Source: Nostoc flagelliforme FACHB-838
GTDB taxonomy: Bacteria; Cyanobacteriota; Cyanobacteriia; Cyanobacteriales; Nostocaceae
Length of the DNA stretch: 55,537 nt
Assembly (NCBI RefSeq): GCF_014698065.1
Contig: NZ_JACJSI010000045.1
Location: 1 to 55,537 of the forward strand
Direction of reading: 5' to 3'
In this document: piece after piece, positions 46,291-55,061 of the stretch
How the letters are laid out: each line of letters begins with the position of its first letter
How positions within the stretch are numbered: the first letter of the stretch is position 1
The notes under the pieces: generated by a model
The model's input: the letters and a program-made list of their open reading frames with translations, nothing else
The model's database searches: none
What the model was told of the DNA's origin: nothing
Position numbers and translations under genes: made by a program

Positions 46291-46602
46291 GAGTGCAATG
46301 GGGGGATTAAAGTATATTCCCTGATATTAGAAAGTGCTGAAGATATCTAAATCTTTCGTGGGTTATAGAATATTTATATATCTAGTAGTAGTGTTTTTAT
46401 CACCAAAAAGTAAATTTATTCTGAGCCGACTATAAAGCGATCGCTTCTAATACTGGAGGGAGTTTAACTTCAATAGAGCTATATTTGACCTATTCAAAGA
46501 AAAGTTTCTGGCTATTGCTTCTACAGAAGTAACAGTTTATAAGCCCAATGATTGGTTTTTGTAGTAAGTTTTTATCCAAATATCCGAAAAATAACATAAT
46601 AA
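46291..46602. other. Divergent promoter region
   Basis: A 312-bp AT-rich spacer between divergent crtO-like and SprT-like genes, with one GCGATCGC octamer at about 46437. No gene or clear repeat is seen. Confidence 0.35.
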
Positions 46603-47562
46603 ATGAACATTGAGAATATTCGATTAAAAAATATTAAAACACAACAGAAAATTATTTTGCAGTCGATTTTTAACTTAGTGTCTAATTCTACTCTAAAATC
46701 TACACAGGCTCAACAAATAACACAAACTTTAGTAAAAACAGTAACAGCAATTGAAGAAATATGTTTTAACAAGCAAGCAACACCAGCAAACCTAAGTCGT
46801 TCATTGCGGCAAATCTACTCTTGGATGAAGTTCTTAACGGACGAAGTTAACCTACAACTTCACCTAGAAAGTACTTTTCGTATGCAGCAAATTGCTAAAA
46901 AAATGTTAGTAAAACATGAACAACAATCAGTAAAACTAATGATTGAATTCACTAGTTTTGCACTTTTATACAAAGTCAAAAGGTCTGGTGATGCTGCTCA
47001 TATTATTGTTAATGAGGGATTCATCAATGCGTCAGAAGAAGTAATGACAGCATTAGTGGAATCTGCTTTTTTTGGGAAAAATCAAGATAATACGCGACTA
47101 ATTAGGTCGTTTGCCAGTTCTGAAGAATACAGTAATGTACTGCTAGAGCTTGATTTAATTGCGGAAGTGATTGCAGAAAACCCACAAGGCAAGTTTTATA
47201 ACCTAAATGAGTTATTTGACAAACTCAACCGTGAATACTTTGCTGCAACTCTTGCCAAACCGCGTCTTGCATGGAGCCAAATTCATACTTACCGGAAGTT
47301 TGGGCACTATGAGTCAGCTAGAGATCGGGTTGTGATCAGCTTGACCCTTGACAATGATAGTGTACCTGAATTTGTGAGTGAGTTTGTTTTGTATCACGAA
47401 TTGCTGCACAAGTACCACGGCACAAATTGGGTTGAGGGCAGAAGAATGGTTCACACAAGAGAGTTTCGTGCCAGTGAAAGCAAATTTAAACTGTACAAAG
47501 AAGCATCAACATGCCTGGAAAAGCTGGCAACTGGCCAAAGCAGTAAACGGGGGCATTTTTAA
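46603..47562 (+). CDS. SprT-like zinc-peptidase-domain protein
   Basis: A 319-residue protein. The C-terminal 110 residues match the SprT-like domain: LFDKLNREYFAATLAKPRLA, WSQ(I) spacing, then the zinc motif YHELLHKYHG (HExxH, about residues 264-273) and VHTREFRASESKF (third His). The N-terminal 200 residues are helical and unlike SprT relatives I know; they may be a family-specific domain. SprT/SPRTN-like proteases act on DNA-protein crosslinks in eukaryotes; bacterial roles are mostly unknown. No signal or membrane segment, so cytosolic. ATG 46603. Its stop is five bases from that of the convergent HAD gene. Confidence 0.8.
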   Translation: MNIENIRLKNIKTQQKIILQSIFNLVSNSTLKSTQAQQITQTLVKTVTAIEEICFNKQATPANLSRSLRQIYSWMKFLTDEVNLQLHLESTFRMQQIAKKMLVKHEQQSVKLMIEFTSFALLYKVKRSGDAAHIIVNEGFINASEEVMTALVESAFFGKNQDNTRLIRSFASSEEYSNVLLELDLIAEVIAENPQGKFYNLNELFDKLNREYFAATLAKPRLAWSQIHTYRKFGHYESARDRVVISLTLDNDSVPEFVSEFVLYHELLHKYHGTNWVEGRRMVHTREFRASESKFKLYKEASTCLEKLATGQSSKRGHF

Positions 47563-47566
47563 ATGA

Positions 47567-48253
47567 TTATTTGCTCGTCATTGCTTTGGTTGCTAGAGGT
47601 GAGGTGTCATAATGTGCTAACAAGTCAGCAGGCTCGTTGTAAATTGCGATCGCATCTTTTAATTGACTATCATCAAAACCACCGCAACGAAACGCAATCA
47701 CGTTAACACCAGCTTTATTTGCAGATTCAATATCGTAGGGAGTATCGCCCAGCATTACTACCTCGGATGGCTGGATCTTCAACTGGCTCAAAGCCGCTTC
47801 CACAATATCTGGAGCAGGTTTAGAAGCTTCGGCATCGCTAGATGTTGCCGCCTCATCCTGACTGAGTAAATCATCAACTTGTGCAGCTTTGAGCAACACT
47901 GACAGTTCTTGACTCGTTGCTGAACTAGCGATGATTAAACGCAACCCCTGATCCTGCATCTTCAATATTAATTGCCGCGCCCCACTCGCAGGAGTCAGAT
48001 TTACCGCCAACTTGTTGATAATCAGTTCTTTGCGCTTGTCGGCGATTTCTTTACCTTTTCCTTCTTTATCAGAAAGTCCTGGCGCAAACTTAGGAATAAC
48101 CTGGTCGCCTCCCATGCCAATCAGTGGTCGAACTTGCTCGAACTCTACCTCATAGCCAAATGCTGCAAATGCTTCTACCCAGCCTTGAGCATGGGCATCA
48201 TTACTGATAACAAGCGTCCCATCTACATCCAAAATTACGCCCTGATATGCCAT
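47567..48253 (-). CDS. HAD-family hydrolase (phosphatase-like)
   Basis: A 228-residue haloacid-dehalogenase-type phosphatase with all four motifs: ILDVDGTLVISNDAHAQGW (nucleophile Asp10), the Ser/Thr region IIASSATSQE, Lys in SSDAEASKPAPDIVEAA and the acidic GDTPYDIESANKAGV. A helical cap of the phosphoglycolate-phosphatase/beta-phosphoglucomutase kind lies between motifs I and II. The substrate cannot be inferred. ATG 48253 (MAYQGVILDVDG). The 3' end is four bases from the SprT-like gene, with no room for a separate terminator. Confidence 0.88.
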   Translation of the reverse strand: MAYQGVILDVDGTLVISNDAHAQGWVEAFAAFGYEVEFEQVRPLIGMGGDQVIPKFAPGLSDKEGKGKEIADKRKELIINKLAVNLTPASGARQLILKMQDQGLRLIIASSATSQELSVLLKAAQVDDLLSQDEAATSSDAEASKPAPDIVEAALSQLKIQPSEVVMLGDTPYDIESANKAGVNVIAFRCGGFDDSQLKDAIAIYNEPADLLAHYDTSPLATKAMTSK

Positions 48254-48522
48254 TGAGAAATTTCCAGCTTACTTTACGCCTCTACACTACTGGAAAGTTG
48301 TTGCCATAACCTCTACCTCGGTTGTTACTTCCAATGGCAGATTTAAAGAAGAGGAAAAGGGGCAGAGGGCAGGGGAGAAAGATACTGGAATTCCCCTGCA
48401 AAAAGGGTTTCAGCAGCTCTAAATTTATTTATGCCCAAAAGCAAAAATATTTATTTCCATAGTGCAGCGTCGCGGAAAGTGCCACAAGAAATACTGCGTC
48501 CAAGTTTTCAGCAACCCTAAAT

Positions 48523-49386
48523 TTATATATGGGGTTCTCCCCCTTGCTCCCTGCCCCCTGCTCCCCTGCCTGTTCGTTCTTCCATACCGAAGAGGCGCCG
48601 AATAGCTGACTGCATCAAATTAGGAGACAAGTGATAAATTGCTTTCCAAAAGTTTGTTGTGCCTACCATGACATCAGCACGCTGATTCTTTACTGCTTCC
48701 CAAATTGATTTTGCTACATCTTCAGGCTTTTCTAGTACAGGAGCTTGAATTGCTTTACCTACCAACTCAGAACGCGCCTGAGCCGCTTCTTTGTCCTTAC
48801 CGCGAAACATTGCTCGTTCCATCAGTTGAGTACTGATAAAACTGGGATAAATTCCGCTAACGTGAATCCCTTTAGGTGATAACTCTGCATGTAGTGATTT
48901 TGTCAACCCAGTTATGGCGTATTTAGTGGTTGTGTAAGGAATGTGATAAGGAATCGGTTCTATACCACCAATCGAACTGACATTAACAATGGTTCCATTG
49001 CGACGTTCTAAGAAATGGGGCAGGATGGCATTAATAGTATGGATGTAGCCCCACAAATTGGTATCAATTATCTGATGCCAATCATCTAAGCTAAAATCCT
49101 CGACGGGCCCTAAGCAAAAGATACCTGCATTATTAATTAATACGTCTATGTTACCAAAATGATCTATTGCCTTCTGGATCAGGTTGTTTACTTGTAAAGG
49201 ATCTTTCACATCGCAAGAAATAGCGATCGCTTCTTGTCCAAGTTCCCGTATCTGTGCAGCAGTAGCTTCTAAACGGTCAAGTTGACGAGCTGCCAACACA
49301 ACATTATAGTTGTGACGGGCAAACAATAATGCTGTAGCTTTGCCGATTCCTTGTGATGCGCCTGTAATAATTACTGTATTTGTCAT
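48523..49386 (-). CDS. SDR-family NAD(P)-dependent oxidoreductase
   Basis: A 287-residue short-chain dehydrogenase: cofactor loop IITGASQGIGKATALLF, NNAGIFCLGPVEDF, catalytic SSIGG and IPYTTTKYAITGLTKSLHAE (Tyr, Lys), then HVSGIYPSFISTQLM. ATG 49386. The last 17 or so residues (TGRGAGGREQGGEPHI) are encoded by a CCCCTGCTCCCCTGCC repeat (48538-48575), so the native end was probably near GMEER and the repeat has extended the C-terminus. Substrate unknown. Confidence 0.88.
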   Translation of the reverse strand: MTNTVIITGASQGIGKATALLFARHNYNVVLAARQLDRLEATAAQIRELGQEAIAISCDVKDPLQVNNLIQKAIDHFGNIDVLINNAGIFCLGPVEDFSLDDWHQIIDTNLWGYIHTINAILPHFLERRNGTIVNVSSIGGIEPIPYHIPYTTTKYAITGLTKSLHAELSPKGIHVSGIYPSFISTQLMERAMFRGKDKEAAQARSELVGKAIQAPVLEKPEDVAKSIWEAVKNQRADVMVGTTNFWKAIYHLSPNLMQSAIRRLFGMEERTGRGAGGREQGGEPHI

Positions 49387-49457
49387 AAAATCAATTGCTT
49401 TTTCTTGTACATCTTAGAAGTTGTTTTAAAAATGGTACTTGAGGTATCCAAAACTTT

Positions 49458-49482
49458 AAATCCTCCTTAAAAAGGAGGAATT
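49458..49482 (-). terminator. Hairpin after the 79-aa gene
   Basis: AAATCCTCCTT / AAGGAGGAATTT arms around AAA, 40 bp past the stop at 49522 and upstream of the SDR start. Confidence 0.45.
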
Positions 49483-49521
49483 TGAGAAACTTATATTCAT
49501 CCGATTAATCAACAACGCCAA

Positions 49522-49761
49522 TTATTGCTGCGTTTTAATTTCCTTGAGTAACGCCTCATCAGAGTATTCTTCTTCCCATTTGCCTTTTAACTTCAGCCGT
49601 ACAGACTGTGCGCCGCCACTAGGAGTACACACAACCCAGTAAGTATCTGATTCTCCTTCGACCTCAGCTGCATCTTGAGCTTTTGAGGTATCTGAAAGAC
49701 CTGAAAATGCTTGAATACAAGTCCATGTAATTCCATCTGAATCTTTAATTTCTCTTTCCAT
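49522..49761 (-). CDS. Conserved small protein (79 aa)
   Basis: A well-formed acidic protein beginning MEREIKDSDGITWTCIQAFS and containing YWVVCTPSGGAQSVRLKLKG then KWEEEYSDEALLKEI. The pattern (short beta strands with Trp and Cys, charged tail) looks like a small folded domain that I have seen as a hypothetical protein in cyanobacteria, without known function. ATG 49761 follows the hydrolase gene stop by 71 bp on the same strand, so the two may be co-transcribed. Confidence 0.65.
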   Translation of the reverse strand: MEREIKDSDGITWTCIQAFSGLSDTSKAQDAAEVEGESDTYWVVCTPSGGAQSVRLKLKGKWEEEYSDEALLKEIKTQQ

Positions 49762-49832
49762 ATCTATTCTTTAGATAAGTAGGTGGGTGTGGAAAAAACA
49801 ATATATCTAAAGCAATGTTAATTGTTTTAATG

Positions 49833-50678
49833 TCACAGATGAAATGCTTTATCCGGTTCTGATTCAGTAAACCATTCCATAGCTCTTTGGGCGATCGCAG
49901 TAGGAACTGTATGTAACCCGTTGAACTCACGGTATTCTAGGTCATAGCCTGCTCGTTTTAACTGCTGCACAATCCGACGACTGCACCGTTCAATCGGCAA
50001 CACTGTATCCGACTTTCCATGAGAGATGAACACACGCGGTTTCCCAGATTGGCTAGCAGGAGCCATGAATCCGGGTGAAAAAGCAATAATGTGGTTAAAT
50101 AGGTCGCCATTGGTAATGCCAACTGAAAGGGCGTAGGAAGCACCATCAGAGAAACCGGCGATCGCTACCTGGTTCGGAGCGATCGCATAATGACTGAAAG
50201 TTTGTGTTAGTGCGCGATCGATAAAGGCAATATCAGGGCCATAGCCACCCCGAATAATGTCCCAAGTTTGTTGGCGTGAGTCTACTGCCAACAGAATTGT
50301 CCCAAAGCGAATTGCCAGATGATAAAGGATTTTTAGCGCACCCTCCGCGTCGCCTCCGGCTCCATGCAATATCAAGACAAGTGGAGCGGGCTGATCTGCT
50401 CGATAGGTTTCAGGTACATAGACAAAACCATCTCGCTGCCCATCCAGCCCTAGTGGGTGTAACCCGGTCAAAGCGGTTGTTGTGGGGCGAGTTGGGCGGG
50501 ACAACAACTGTCCTTTAGTAGCTCTAGAATCAACTTGCTTTGAGCTTTCCATAACTAATAAGTTTCGCTTTTGGCAATTGGATAGTTGAGAGGCAGCGAG
50601 TGGTAAAATCATCCCTGCTAGCCCGAACTGGAGTAGTTGTCGTCGTGTCCAGTCAGGAGGATTGTTGTTTTGTGTCAT
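49833..50678 (-). CDS. Secreted PHB-depolymerase/LpqC-like esterase
   Basis: A 281-residue alpha/beta hydrolase from ATG 50678, with GAGG nine bases upstream. The N-terminus is a Tat-type signal with DWTRRQLLQFGLAGMILPLA, possibly ending at a lipobox-like SNC. The catalytic features are LILHGAGGDAEGAL, nucleophile Ser in AIAGFSDGASYAL, Asp in ISHGKSDTVLP and His in FNGLHTVP. This is the esterase_phd/LpqC layout (feruloyl esterases, PHB depolymerases). Export argues against a role on intracellular PHB granules, though the PHA operon is 7 kb away. Substrate uncertain. Confidence 0.82.
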   Translation of the reverse strand: MTQNNNPPDWTRRQLLQFGLAGMILPLAASQLSNCQKRNLLVMESSKQVDSRATKGQLLSRPTRPTTTALTGLHPLGLDGQRDGFVYVPETYRADQPAPLVLILHGAGGDAEGALKILYHLAIRFGTILLAVDSRQQTWDIIRGGYGPDIAFIDRALTQTFSHYAIAPNQVAIAGFSDGASYALSVGITNGDLFNHIIAFSPGFMAPASQSGKPRVFISHGKSDTVLPIERCSRRIVQQLKRAGYDLEYREFNGLHTVPTAIAQRAMEWFTESEPDKAFHL

Positions 50679-50877
50679 TGCGATCGCCTCAATCAGCAAT
50701 TAACTGACACTACACTAGAGGATTTAAAACGAACCGCAGAGGCACAGAGAACACAGAGAGAAAGAGAGAAAAATTCTAAAACTTTGCTGGGTTTATGCTA
50801 AGAAAATCAAGTCTTGGAAGAAGATTGACAGCAGAAATTATTTTTTCTGCCACCAAACTTATTAGATACAAGAAGAG

Positions 50878-51357
50878 TTAAATATTTTCCGCTACATTAA
50901 CGCCCTTGACTTTAGCTGGTATGACAATGCTGTAATAAGCAGTTGCGATCGCTGCTAATGCATTGAGCAAAACATTGTAACCAAACAGTGGCATTAAACC
51001 AAAAGATGTCTTAGCGAAAGGCAATAATCCCATGACAGCCAGCAACGCATAAGAAATTGCAAAAGCACGGTTGAACAAGCGGGCAGTGCTAGCATTACTG
51101 TAAGAAGTGATTCCAAACAATCCTACAGCGCAGCGTACAAGGTTATGCAAAAAGTTGGTAGGAATTAGACCAAAGATATAACCAAAGCCCGCAGAGTAAG
51201 CGCCAGTAGATTCATCAAGTGGAATAAAAGATTCGTTCGTTCCTGGCAATGAAACTAAAGCTGGTATAAAGCCAGCTAAACCTAAAAGTAAATAAGCAAT
51301 TCCGATAGCCAAAGCAATATAACGCTCTGTCATTTTTGCCGCATTGATATTTTCCAT
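50878..51357 (-). CDS. DUF4383 membrane protein
   Basis: A 159-residue protein with four hydrophobic helices: YIALAIGIAYLLLGLAGFIP, FGYIFGLIPTNFLHNLVRCA, IGYALLAVMGLLP-like and LNALAAIATAYYSIV. The NFLHNLVRCAVGLFGI segment is the hallmark of DUF4383. Often stress-linked in cyanobacteria, but function unknown. The longer frame begins with TTG 51366; ATG 51357 (MENINAAKMTERYIALA) has AAGGA ten bases upstream and is preferred. Confidence 0.85.
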   Translation of the reverse strand: MENINAAKMTERYIALAIGIAYLLLGLAGFIPALVSLPGTNESFIPLDESTGAYSAGFGYIFGLIPTNFLHNLVRCAVGLFGITSYSNASTARLFNRAFAISYALLAVMGLLPFAKTSFGLMPLFGYNVLLNALAAIATAYYSIVIPAKVKGVNVAENI

Positions 51358-52104
51358 TGCAGTCAATCCTTGTAATTCGATTAGTTAATACTGAGATATT
51401 TAATGTTGTAACCCAAAAAAAATCTTTTATAATCTATCAGAAGTTTCAGCGTTAAATTTAGCTTTGTACACCTAGAGTGAGAAATTAAGAGATTAGCCCC
51501 GATGGGGTGTTAGCAGTAATTTACAATAGGGAATTTCGGCAGATTAAATCATTACTATATATAGCCCTTGCTGTAATCGACAAGCGCATTGCATACAGGC
51601 TTAGGCTGCAATACTGGACACAGGCAAAACTATAGACTCCCACTTGATTATTCACTTCAATAATTAGTGCATAATCTAAATATTTTTCCTTTGTATTAGT
51701 AATCACATATAAATTTAACTTTAGTAATTATTATATATGCCTTAAAACCTTCCATAGTTAGATGCAGAGGTTGGTTGAAATAAGTATAGTTTAGAAACGC
51801 AGAGAACAAAGCTCCTCACCTCTAACTAAACTTTAGATTAGAGGTTTCCTCATGATTAAATATATTTTTAAAACAATGATAAATACCCATTTTGTGTGAA
51901 TTTGACAAAATAAACCATGATATACAAGATCAAGGAGTATCACCCTCTTCTGTAGTTAGTACAGTAGTTTGGGTTCCAGGGTTATCTTCAGGATCATATT
52001 TAGCGTCATCTTGACGGCTCTCTGGAGGAATGTTTGAGGTTAAAATTTTGTTACATACTTTTAAATTTTTCCACCCACTTACTTAATGATTAGGAAATTA
52101 TTTT
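51358..52104. other. Intergenic region with a startless small-protein remnant
   Basis: AT-rich. On the minus strand between 52074 and 51930 a frame reads ILTSNIPPESRQDDAKYDPE followed by DNPGTQTTVLTTEEGDTP and a stop at 51930-51932. It looks protein-like, but has no ATG, GTG or TTG before its conserved-looking part (the codon before TSN is TTA). It may be a decayed small acidic-protein gene or one with a rare start. Nothing else is seen. Confidence 0.35.
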
Positions 52105-53085
52105 ATGAAAACCAGAAAACTAGGGAAACTTGGGTTAAAGGTTTCAAATATCGGACTTGGTTGCATGGGAATGTCTGAGTTTTATAGTGGGCGTGATGAA
52201 ATTGAAGCGATCGCTACAATTCATCGAGCATTAGAACTTGGGGTGAATTTTCTGGATACTGCTGATATGTATGGCCCCTTTACTAATGAGCAATTAGTAG
52301 GCAGAGCAATTAAAGATCGTCGAGATCAAGTAGTGTTAGCAACCAAATTTGGCAATGTCCGCACTGAGGATGGTGGTTTTAAAGGGGTTAGCGGCAAACC
52401 AGAATATGTCCAGACAGCTTGTGATGCCTCACTAAAACGTCTCGGAGTTGAGGTGATTGATCTCTATTATCAACATCGTGTAGATCCAACCGTACCCATT
52501 GAAGATACTGTCGGGGCGATGGCAGAGTTAGTGCAGCAAGGAAAAGTGCGTTATTTAGGGCTTTCTGAAGCTGCTCCAGCGACGATTAGACGGGCTGTAA
52601 CAGTTCACCCCATTAGTGCCCTGCAAACAGAATACTCTCTTTGGAGTCGAGAACCAGAGGATGAAATTTTAGCAACTGTACGGGAATTAGGAATTGGGTT
52701 TGTTCCTTATAGCCCATTAGGAAGAGGATTTTTATCAGGTGCGATCGCTACCCCTGATGATCTTGCACCTGATGACTATCGCCGAAATTCTCCTCGCTTT
52801 CAAGGTGAGAATTTTTATAAAAACCTGCAATTAGTAGAACAAGTTAAAGCGATCGCTAGCGAAAAAGGAGTAACTGCTAGTCAGCTTGCACTAGCATGGC
52901 TTTTGGCTCAAGGAGAAGATATTGTGCCAATTCCTGGTACAAAACGCCGTACTTATTTGGAGGAGAATATTGCAGCTACCGAAATTACCCTGACTGAAAA
53001 AGATTTGAATCAACTAGAAGCAGTTGCACCCAAAAATGTGGCAGCTGGCGATCGCTACCCTGACATGAGTACTGTTAACCGTTGA
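52105..53085 (+). CDS. Aldo/keto reductase
   Basis: A 326-residue NADP-dependent oxidoreductase with a TIM barrel. The tetrad is visible: Asp in FLDTADMYGP with Tyr, Lys in VVLATKFGN and His in LYYQHRVDP. The opening MKTRKLGKLGLKVSNIGLGC with MGMSEFYSG and the ending PIPGTKRRTYLEENIAA, which binds the cofactor, are typical of the AKR13-like group in plants and bacteria. Substrates are likely reactive aldehydes; not assignable. ATG 52105. Single gene, followed by DUF547 after 88 bp. Confidence 0.93.
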   Translation: MKTRKLGKLGLKVSNIGLGCMGMSEFYSGRDEIEAIATIHRALELGVNFLDTADMYGPFTNEQLVGRAIKDRRDQVVLATKFGNVRTEDGGFKGVSGKPEYVQTACDASLKRLGVEVIDLYYQHRVDPTVPIEDTVGAMAELVQQGKVRYLGLSEAAPATIRRAVTVHPISALQTEYSLWSREPEDEILATVRELGIGFVPYSPLGRGFLSGAIATPDDLAPDDYRRNSPRFQGENFYKNLQLVEQVKAIASEKGVTASQLALAWLLAQGEDIVPIPGTKRRTYLEENIAATEITLTEKDLNQLEAVAPKNVAAGDRYPDMSTVNR

Positions 53086-53173
53086 TGCTGTGCCATATTA
53101 CATCTTAACCCCAACGTATTGGGTTATGAGTTTGATGATATAAAACTACCGTTAACATATCAATACAGCGATA

Positions 53174-53875
53174 ATGATTGATTTTGAACCCTGGAATAGA
53201 TTGTTGCGTCAGTATGTTGATCAAGACGGTCGTGTAAACTATTTTGCTTGGAAAACGGAGCAACCTCAAGCGATCGCTAATTGGTTATCGAGTCAAAAAA
53301 ATCTGGATTTTAAGTCTAATTCCAACAATTTTGAGCAATTGGCGTTGTGGATTAACCTTTACAATGCGTTCACCGTTTCGACAATTTTGGAGAGATACCC
53401 GCTTGAGTCAATCCGTCCGTTAATCTTAGGCATTCCCAACTGGCTGGCTTTTTTGTGGTTCTTTCAACGCCGTGCCTACTATATATTTGACAAATATTAC
53501 AGTTTAGCCGAAATAGAAAACCAGATTCTGCGGAAAAATTTACAGGAGCCACGAATTCATTTTGCAATTGTCTGCGCTTCGGTTGGTTGCCCGTTACTGC
53601 GTGCTGGAGCTTATTTTCCTGAACAAGTTACCCAGCAGTTAGATGAAGATGCTCGGCGCTTTATTAACAATCCTGAAAAAGTCCGTTATGACTCAGATAA
53701 AAAAACGCTCTATTGTAGCAAAATTTTTAAATGGTATCGTCAAGACTTTCTCAAAGTTAAATCTTCCATTCCAGAATATATCCGCTCTTACCTAGAAACA
53801 GACTTGCCAATGAATGCCTCAACGCCGATTTCCTATTTGTACTATGACTGGAGCCTGAATCAGCGAATATCTTGA
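53174..53875 (+). CDS. DUF547 protein
   Basis: A 233-residue protein of the DUF547 family: DQDGRVNYFAWKTEQPQ, LALWINLYNAFTVSTILERY, FAIVCASVGCPLLRAGAYFP (the conserved Cys pair) and CSKIFKWYRQDF. The function of the family is unknown. No signal peptide is evident. ATG 53174. Its last 16 bases overlap the end of the convergent glycosyltransferase gene. Confidence 0.85.
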   Translation: MIDFEPWNRLLRQYVDQDGRVNYFAWKTEQPQAIANWLSSQKNLDFKSNSNNFEQLALWINLYNAFTVSTILERYPLESIRPLILGIPNWLAFLWFFQRRAYYIFDKYYSLAEIENQILRKNLQEPRIHFAIVCASVGCPLLRAGAYFPEQVTQQLDEDARRFINNPEKVRYDSDKKTLYCSKIFKWYRQDFLKVKSSIPEYIRSYLETDLPMNASTPISYLYYDWSLNQRIS

Positions 53876-54615
53876 TAAAATTGTTTAAGATAATTTGCAT
53901 CAACACCAATTCCCCATAAAAACCCAATGTAAAGGTAAATTGCATTTGCTTTAAAGCTACCCCATTTTGCTACGCGACGATCTGAAGAGTGAACAATACG
54001 ATTCACCTGATGAATACGTCCTTTTTTAACCAGTTTTAAGCATAAATCTCCGTCCTCCATAATCGGCAATGCCTCATCAAATCCACTGCAATCCCAAAAG
54101 TCAGTGCGACGACAAAACATTACCTGATCTCCAAACAACAGACGCAATCCTCGAAAAAACAGGTGAGGTTTAAATAGCAATGGTGCGTAATAGGTTTTTA
54201 GATAGTTATGCAGAGAGATACCCCAACGAGTTGTTTGAGATCCACTCATCAGAGAAATAAATCCTCCACAAGCAATGGTTGGCTCTGCCAGAGTTTTGTT
54301 AATGATGGTAATTAGGTCATCCGGCACCCAAGTGTCTGCATGCAGAAAGCAAAGAATATCTCCAGTTGCAGCCGATGCACCGTAATTCATTTGAATAGAA
54401 CGCCCACGCCGCTCACATGAGAGAACTTGTATACATAGAGACTGATTGAATGATCCAAAACCTTGCTTTGCAACAGCTAGTGTCTGATCTTCGCTACCAC
54501 TATCTACAATTATCACCTCCAAAGGAGGCGGATTAAGTAAAGTCAGTTGGCGCAATGTGCGCCCCAAGCTGGCTGCTTCATTTAAAGTCGGAATGACGAT
54601 CGAAACTTGAGACAT
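53860..54615 (-). CDS. TIGR04283-type glycosyltransferase (family 2)
   Basis: A 251-residue GT2 enzyme. VSIVIPTLNEAASLGRTLRQ opens the fold, VDSGSEDQTLAVA and CFLHADTWVPDDL (DxD-like metal site) follow, then RLLFGDQVMFCRRTDFWDCS and LPIMEDGDLCLKLVKKGRI. This layout is that of the TIGR04283 family, named for arsenosugar synthesis, although many members are not next to arsenic genes and none is here. A hydrophobic C-terminal stretch (AIYLYIGFLWGIGVD) may touch the membrane. ATG 54615. Overlaps the DUF547 gene by 16 bp at the 3' end. Confidence 0.88.
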   Translation of the reverse strand: MSQVSIVIPTLNEAASLGRTLRQLTLLNPPPLEVIIVDSGSEDQTLAVAKQGFGSFNQSLCIQVLSCERRGRSIQMNYGASAATGDILCFLHADTWVPDDLITIINKTLAEPTIACGGFISLMSGSQTTRWGISLHNYLKTYYAPLLFKPHLFFRGLRLLFGDQVMFCRRTDFWDCSGFDEALPIMEDGDLCLKLVKKGRIHQVNRIVHSSDRRVAKWGSFKANAIYLYIGFLWGIGVDANYLKQFYQDIR

Positions 54616-54788
54616 GTAGCTTAAGTAGTTTTATCGTTGCTTTTATTCTACTTGCTCGACGTTGATGGGCTTTAATCCAAAGAAACCGACCTCTGTGAGG
54701 GCTGGCAGCTTGCAAAAGAGACTTAACAGGAAAAATCAGATTCTGCTGAGGTGCAAATTCATCTGTGTTTAATTACTTCTGACTTACC

Positions 54789-55061
54789 TCACTCAACTGA
54801 ATAATTGCTATAACTCACTTCTTCATCACAAATAGTCAGAGCATCTGGGCGGCAACGTTTAATGACGACTTTTATCCCCAAGGCTCCCTCGCTTTTAAGG
54901 TCATCAATATACCCAGGACAAGCAGCTTCCGCTTCAAGAAATGTTTGAAAAGGGCCAAAATAGTAGATGCAGTGAGGATGCCCACTGATGATTTCTGCCC
55001 AGTAATCACCAATAACTATCTGAATAATTCTTGAAATCACAGATTTAAATCTGTTAACCAT
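54789..55061 (-). CDS. DUF1816 protein
   Basis: A 90-residue cyanobacterial protein: DYWAEIISGHPHCIYYFGPF, then EAEAACPGYIDDLKSEGALG and IKVVIKRCRPDALTI. These match DUF1816, a small domain found almost only in cyanobacteria, with no known function. ATG 55061. The start is followed by an amphipathic helix (NRFKSVISRIIQIVIG). Single gene. Confidence 0.85.
   Translation of the reverse strand: MVNRFKSVISRIIQIVIGDYWAEIISGHPHCIYYFGPFQTFLEAEAACPGYIDDLKSEGALGIKVVIKRCRPDALTICDEEVSYSNYSVE

Noticed and set aside
49833..50678. Esterase as the intracellular PHB depolymerase of the pha locus
   Set aside because: It has an export signal and lies 7 kb away with unrelated genes between; only the fold similarity supports the idea.
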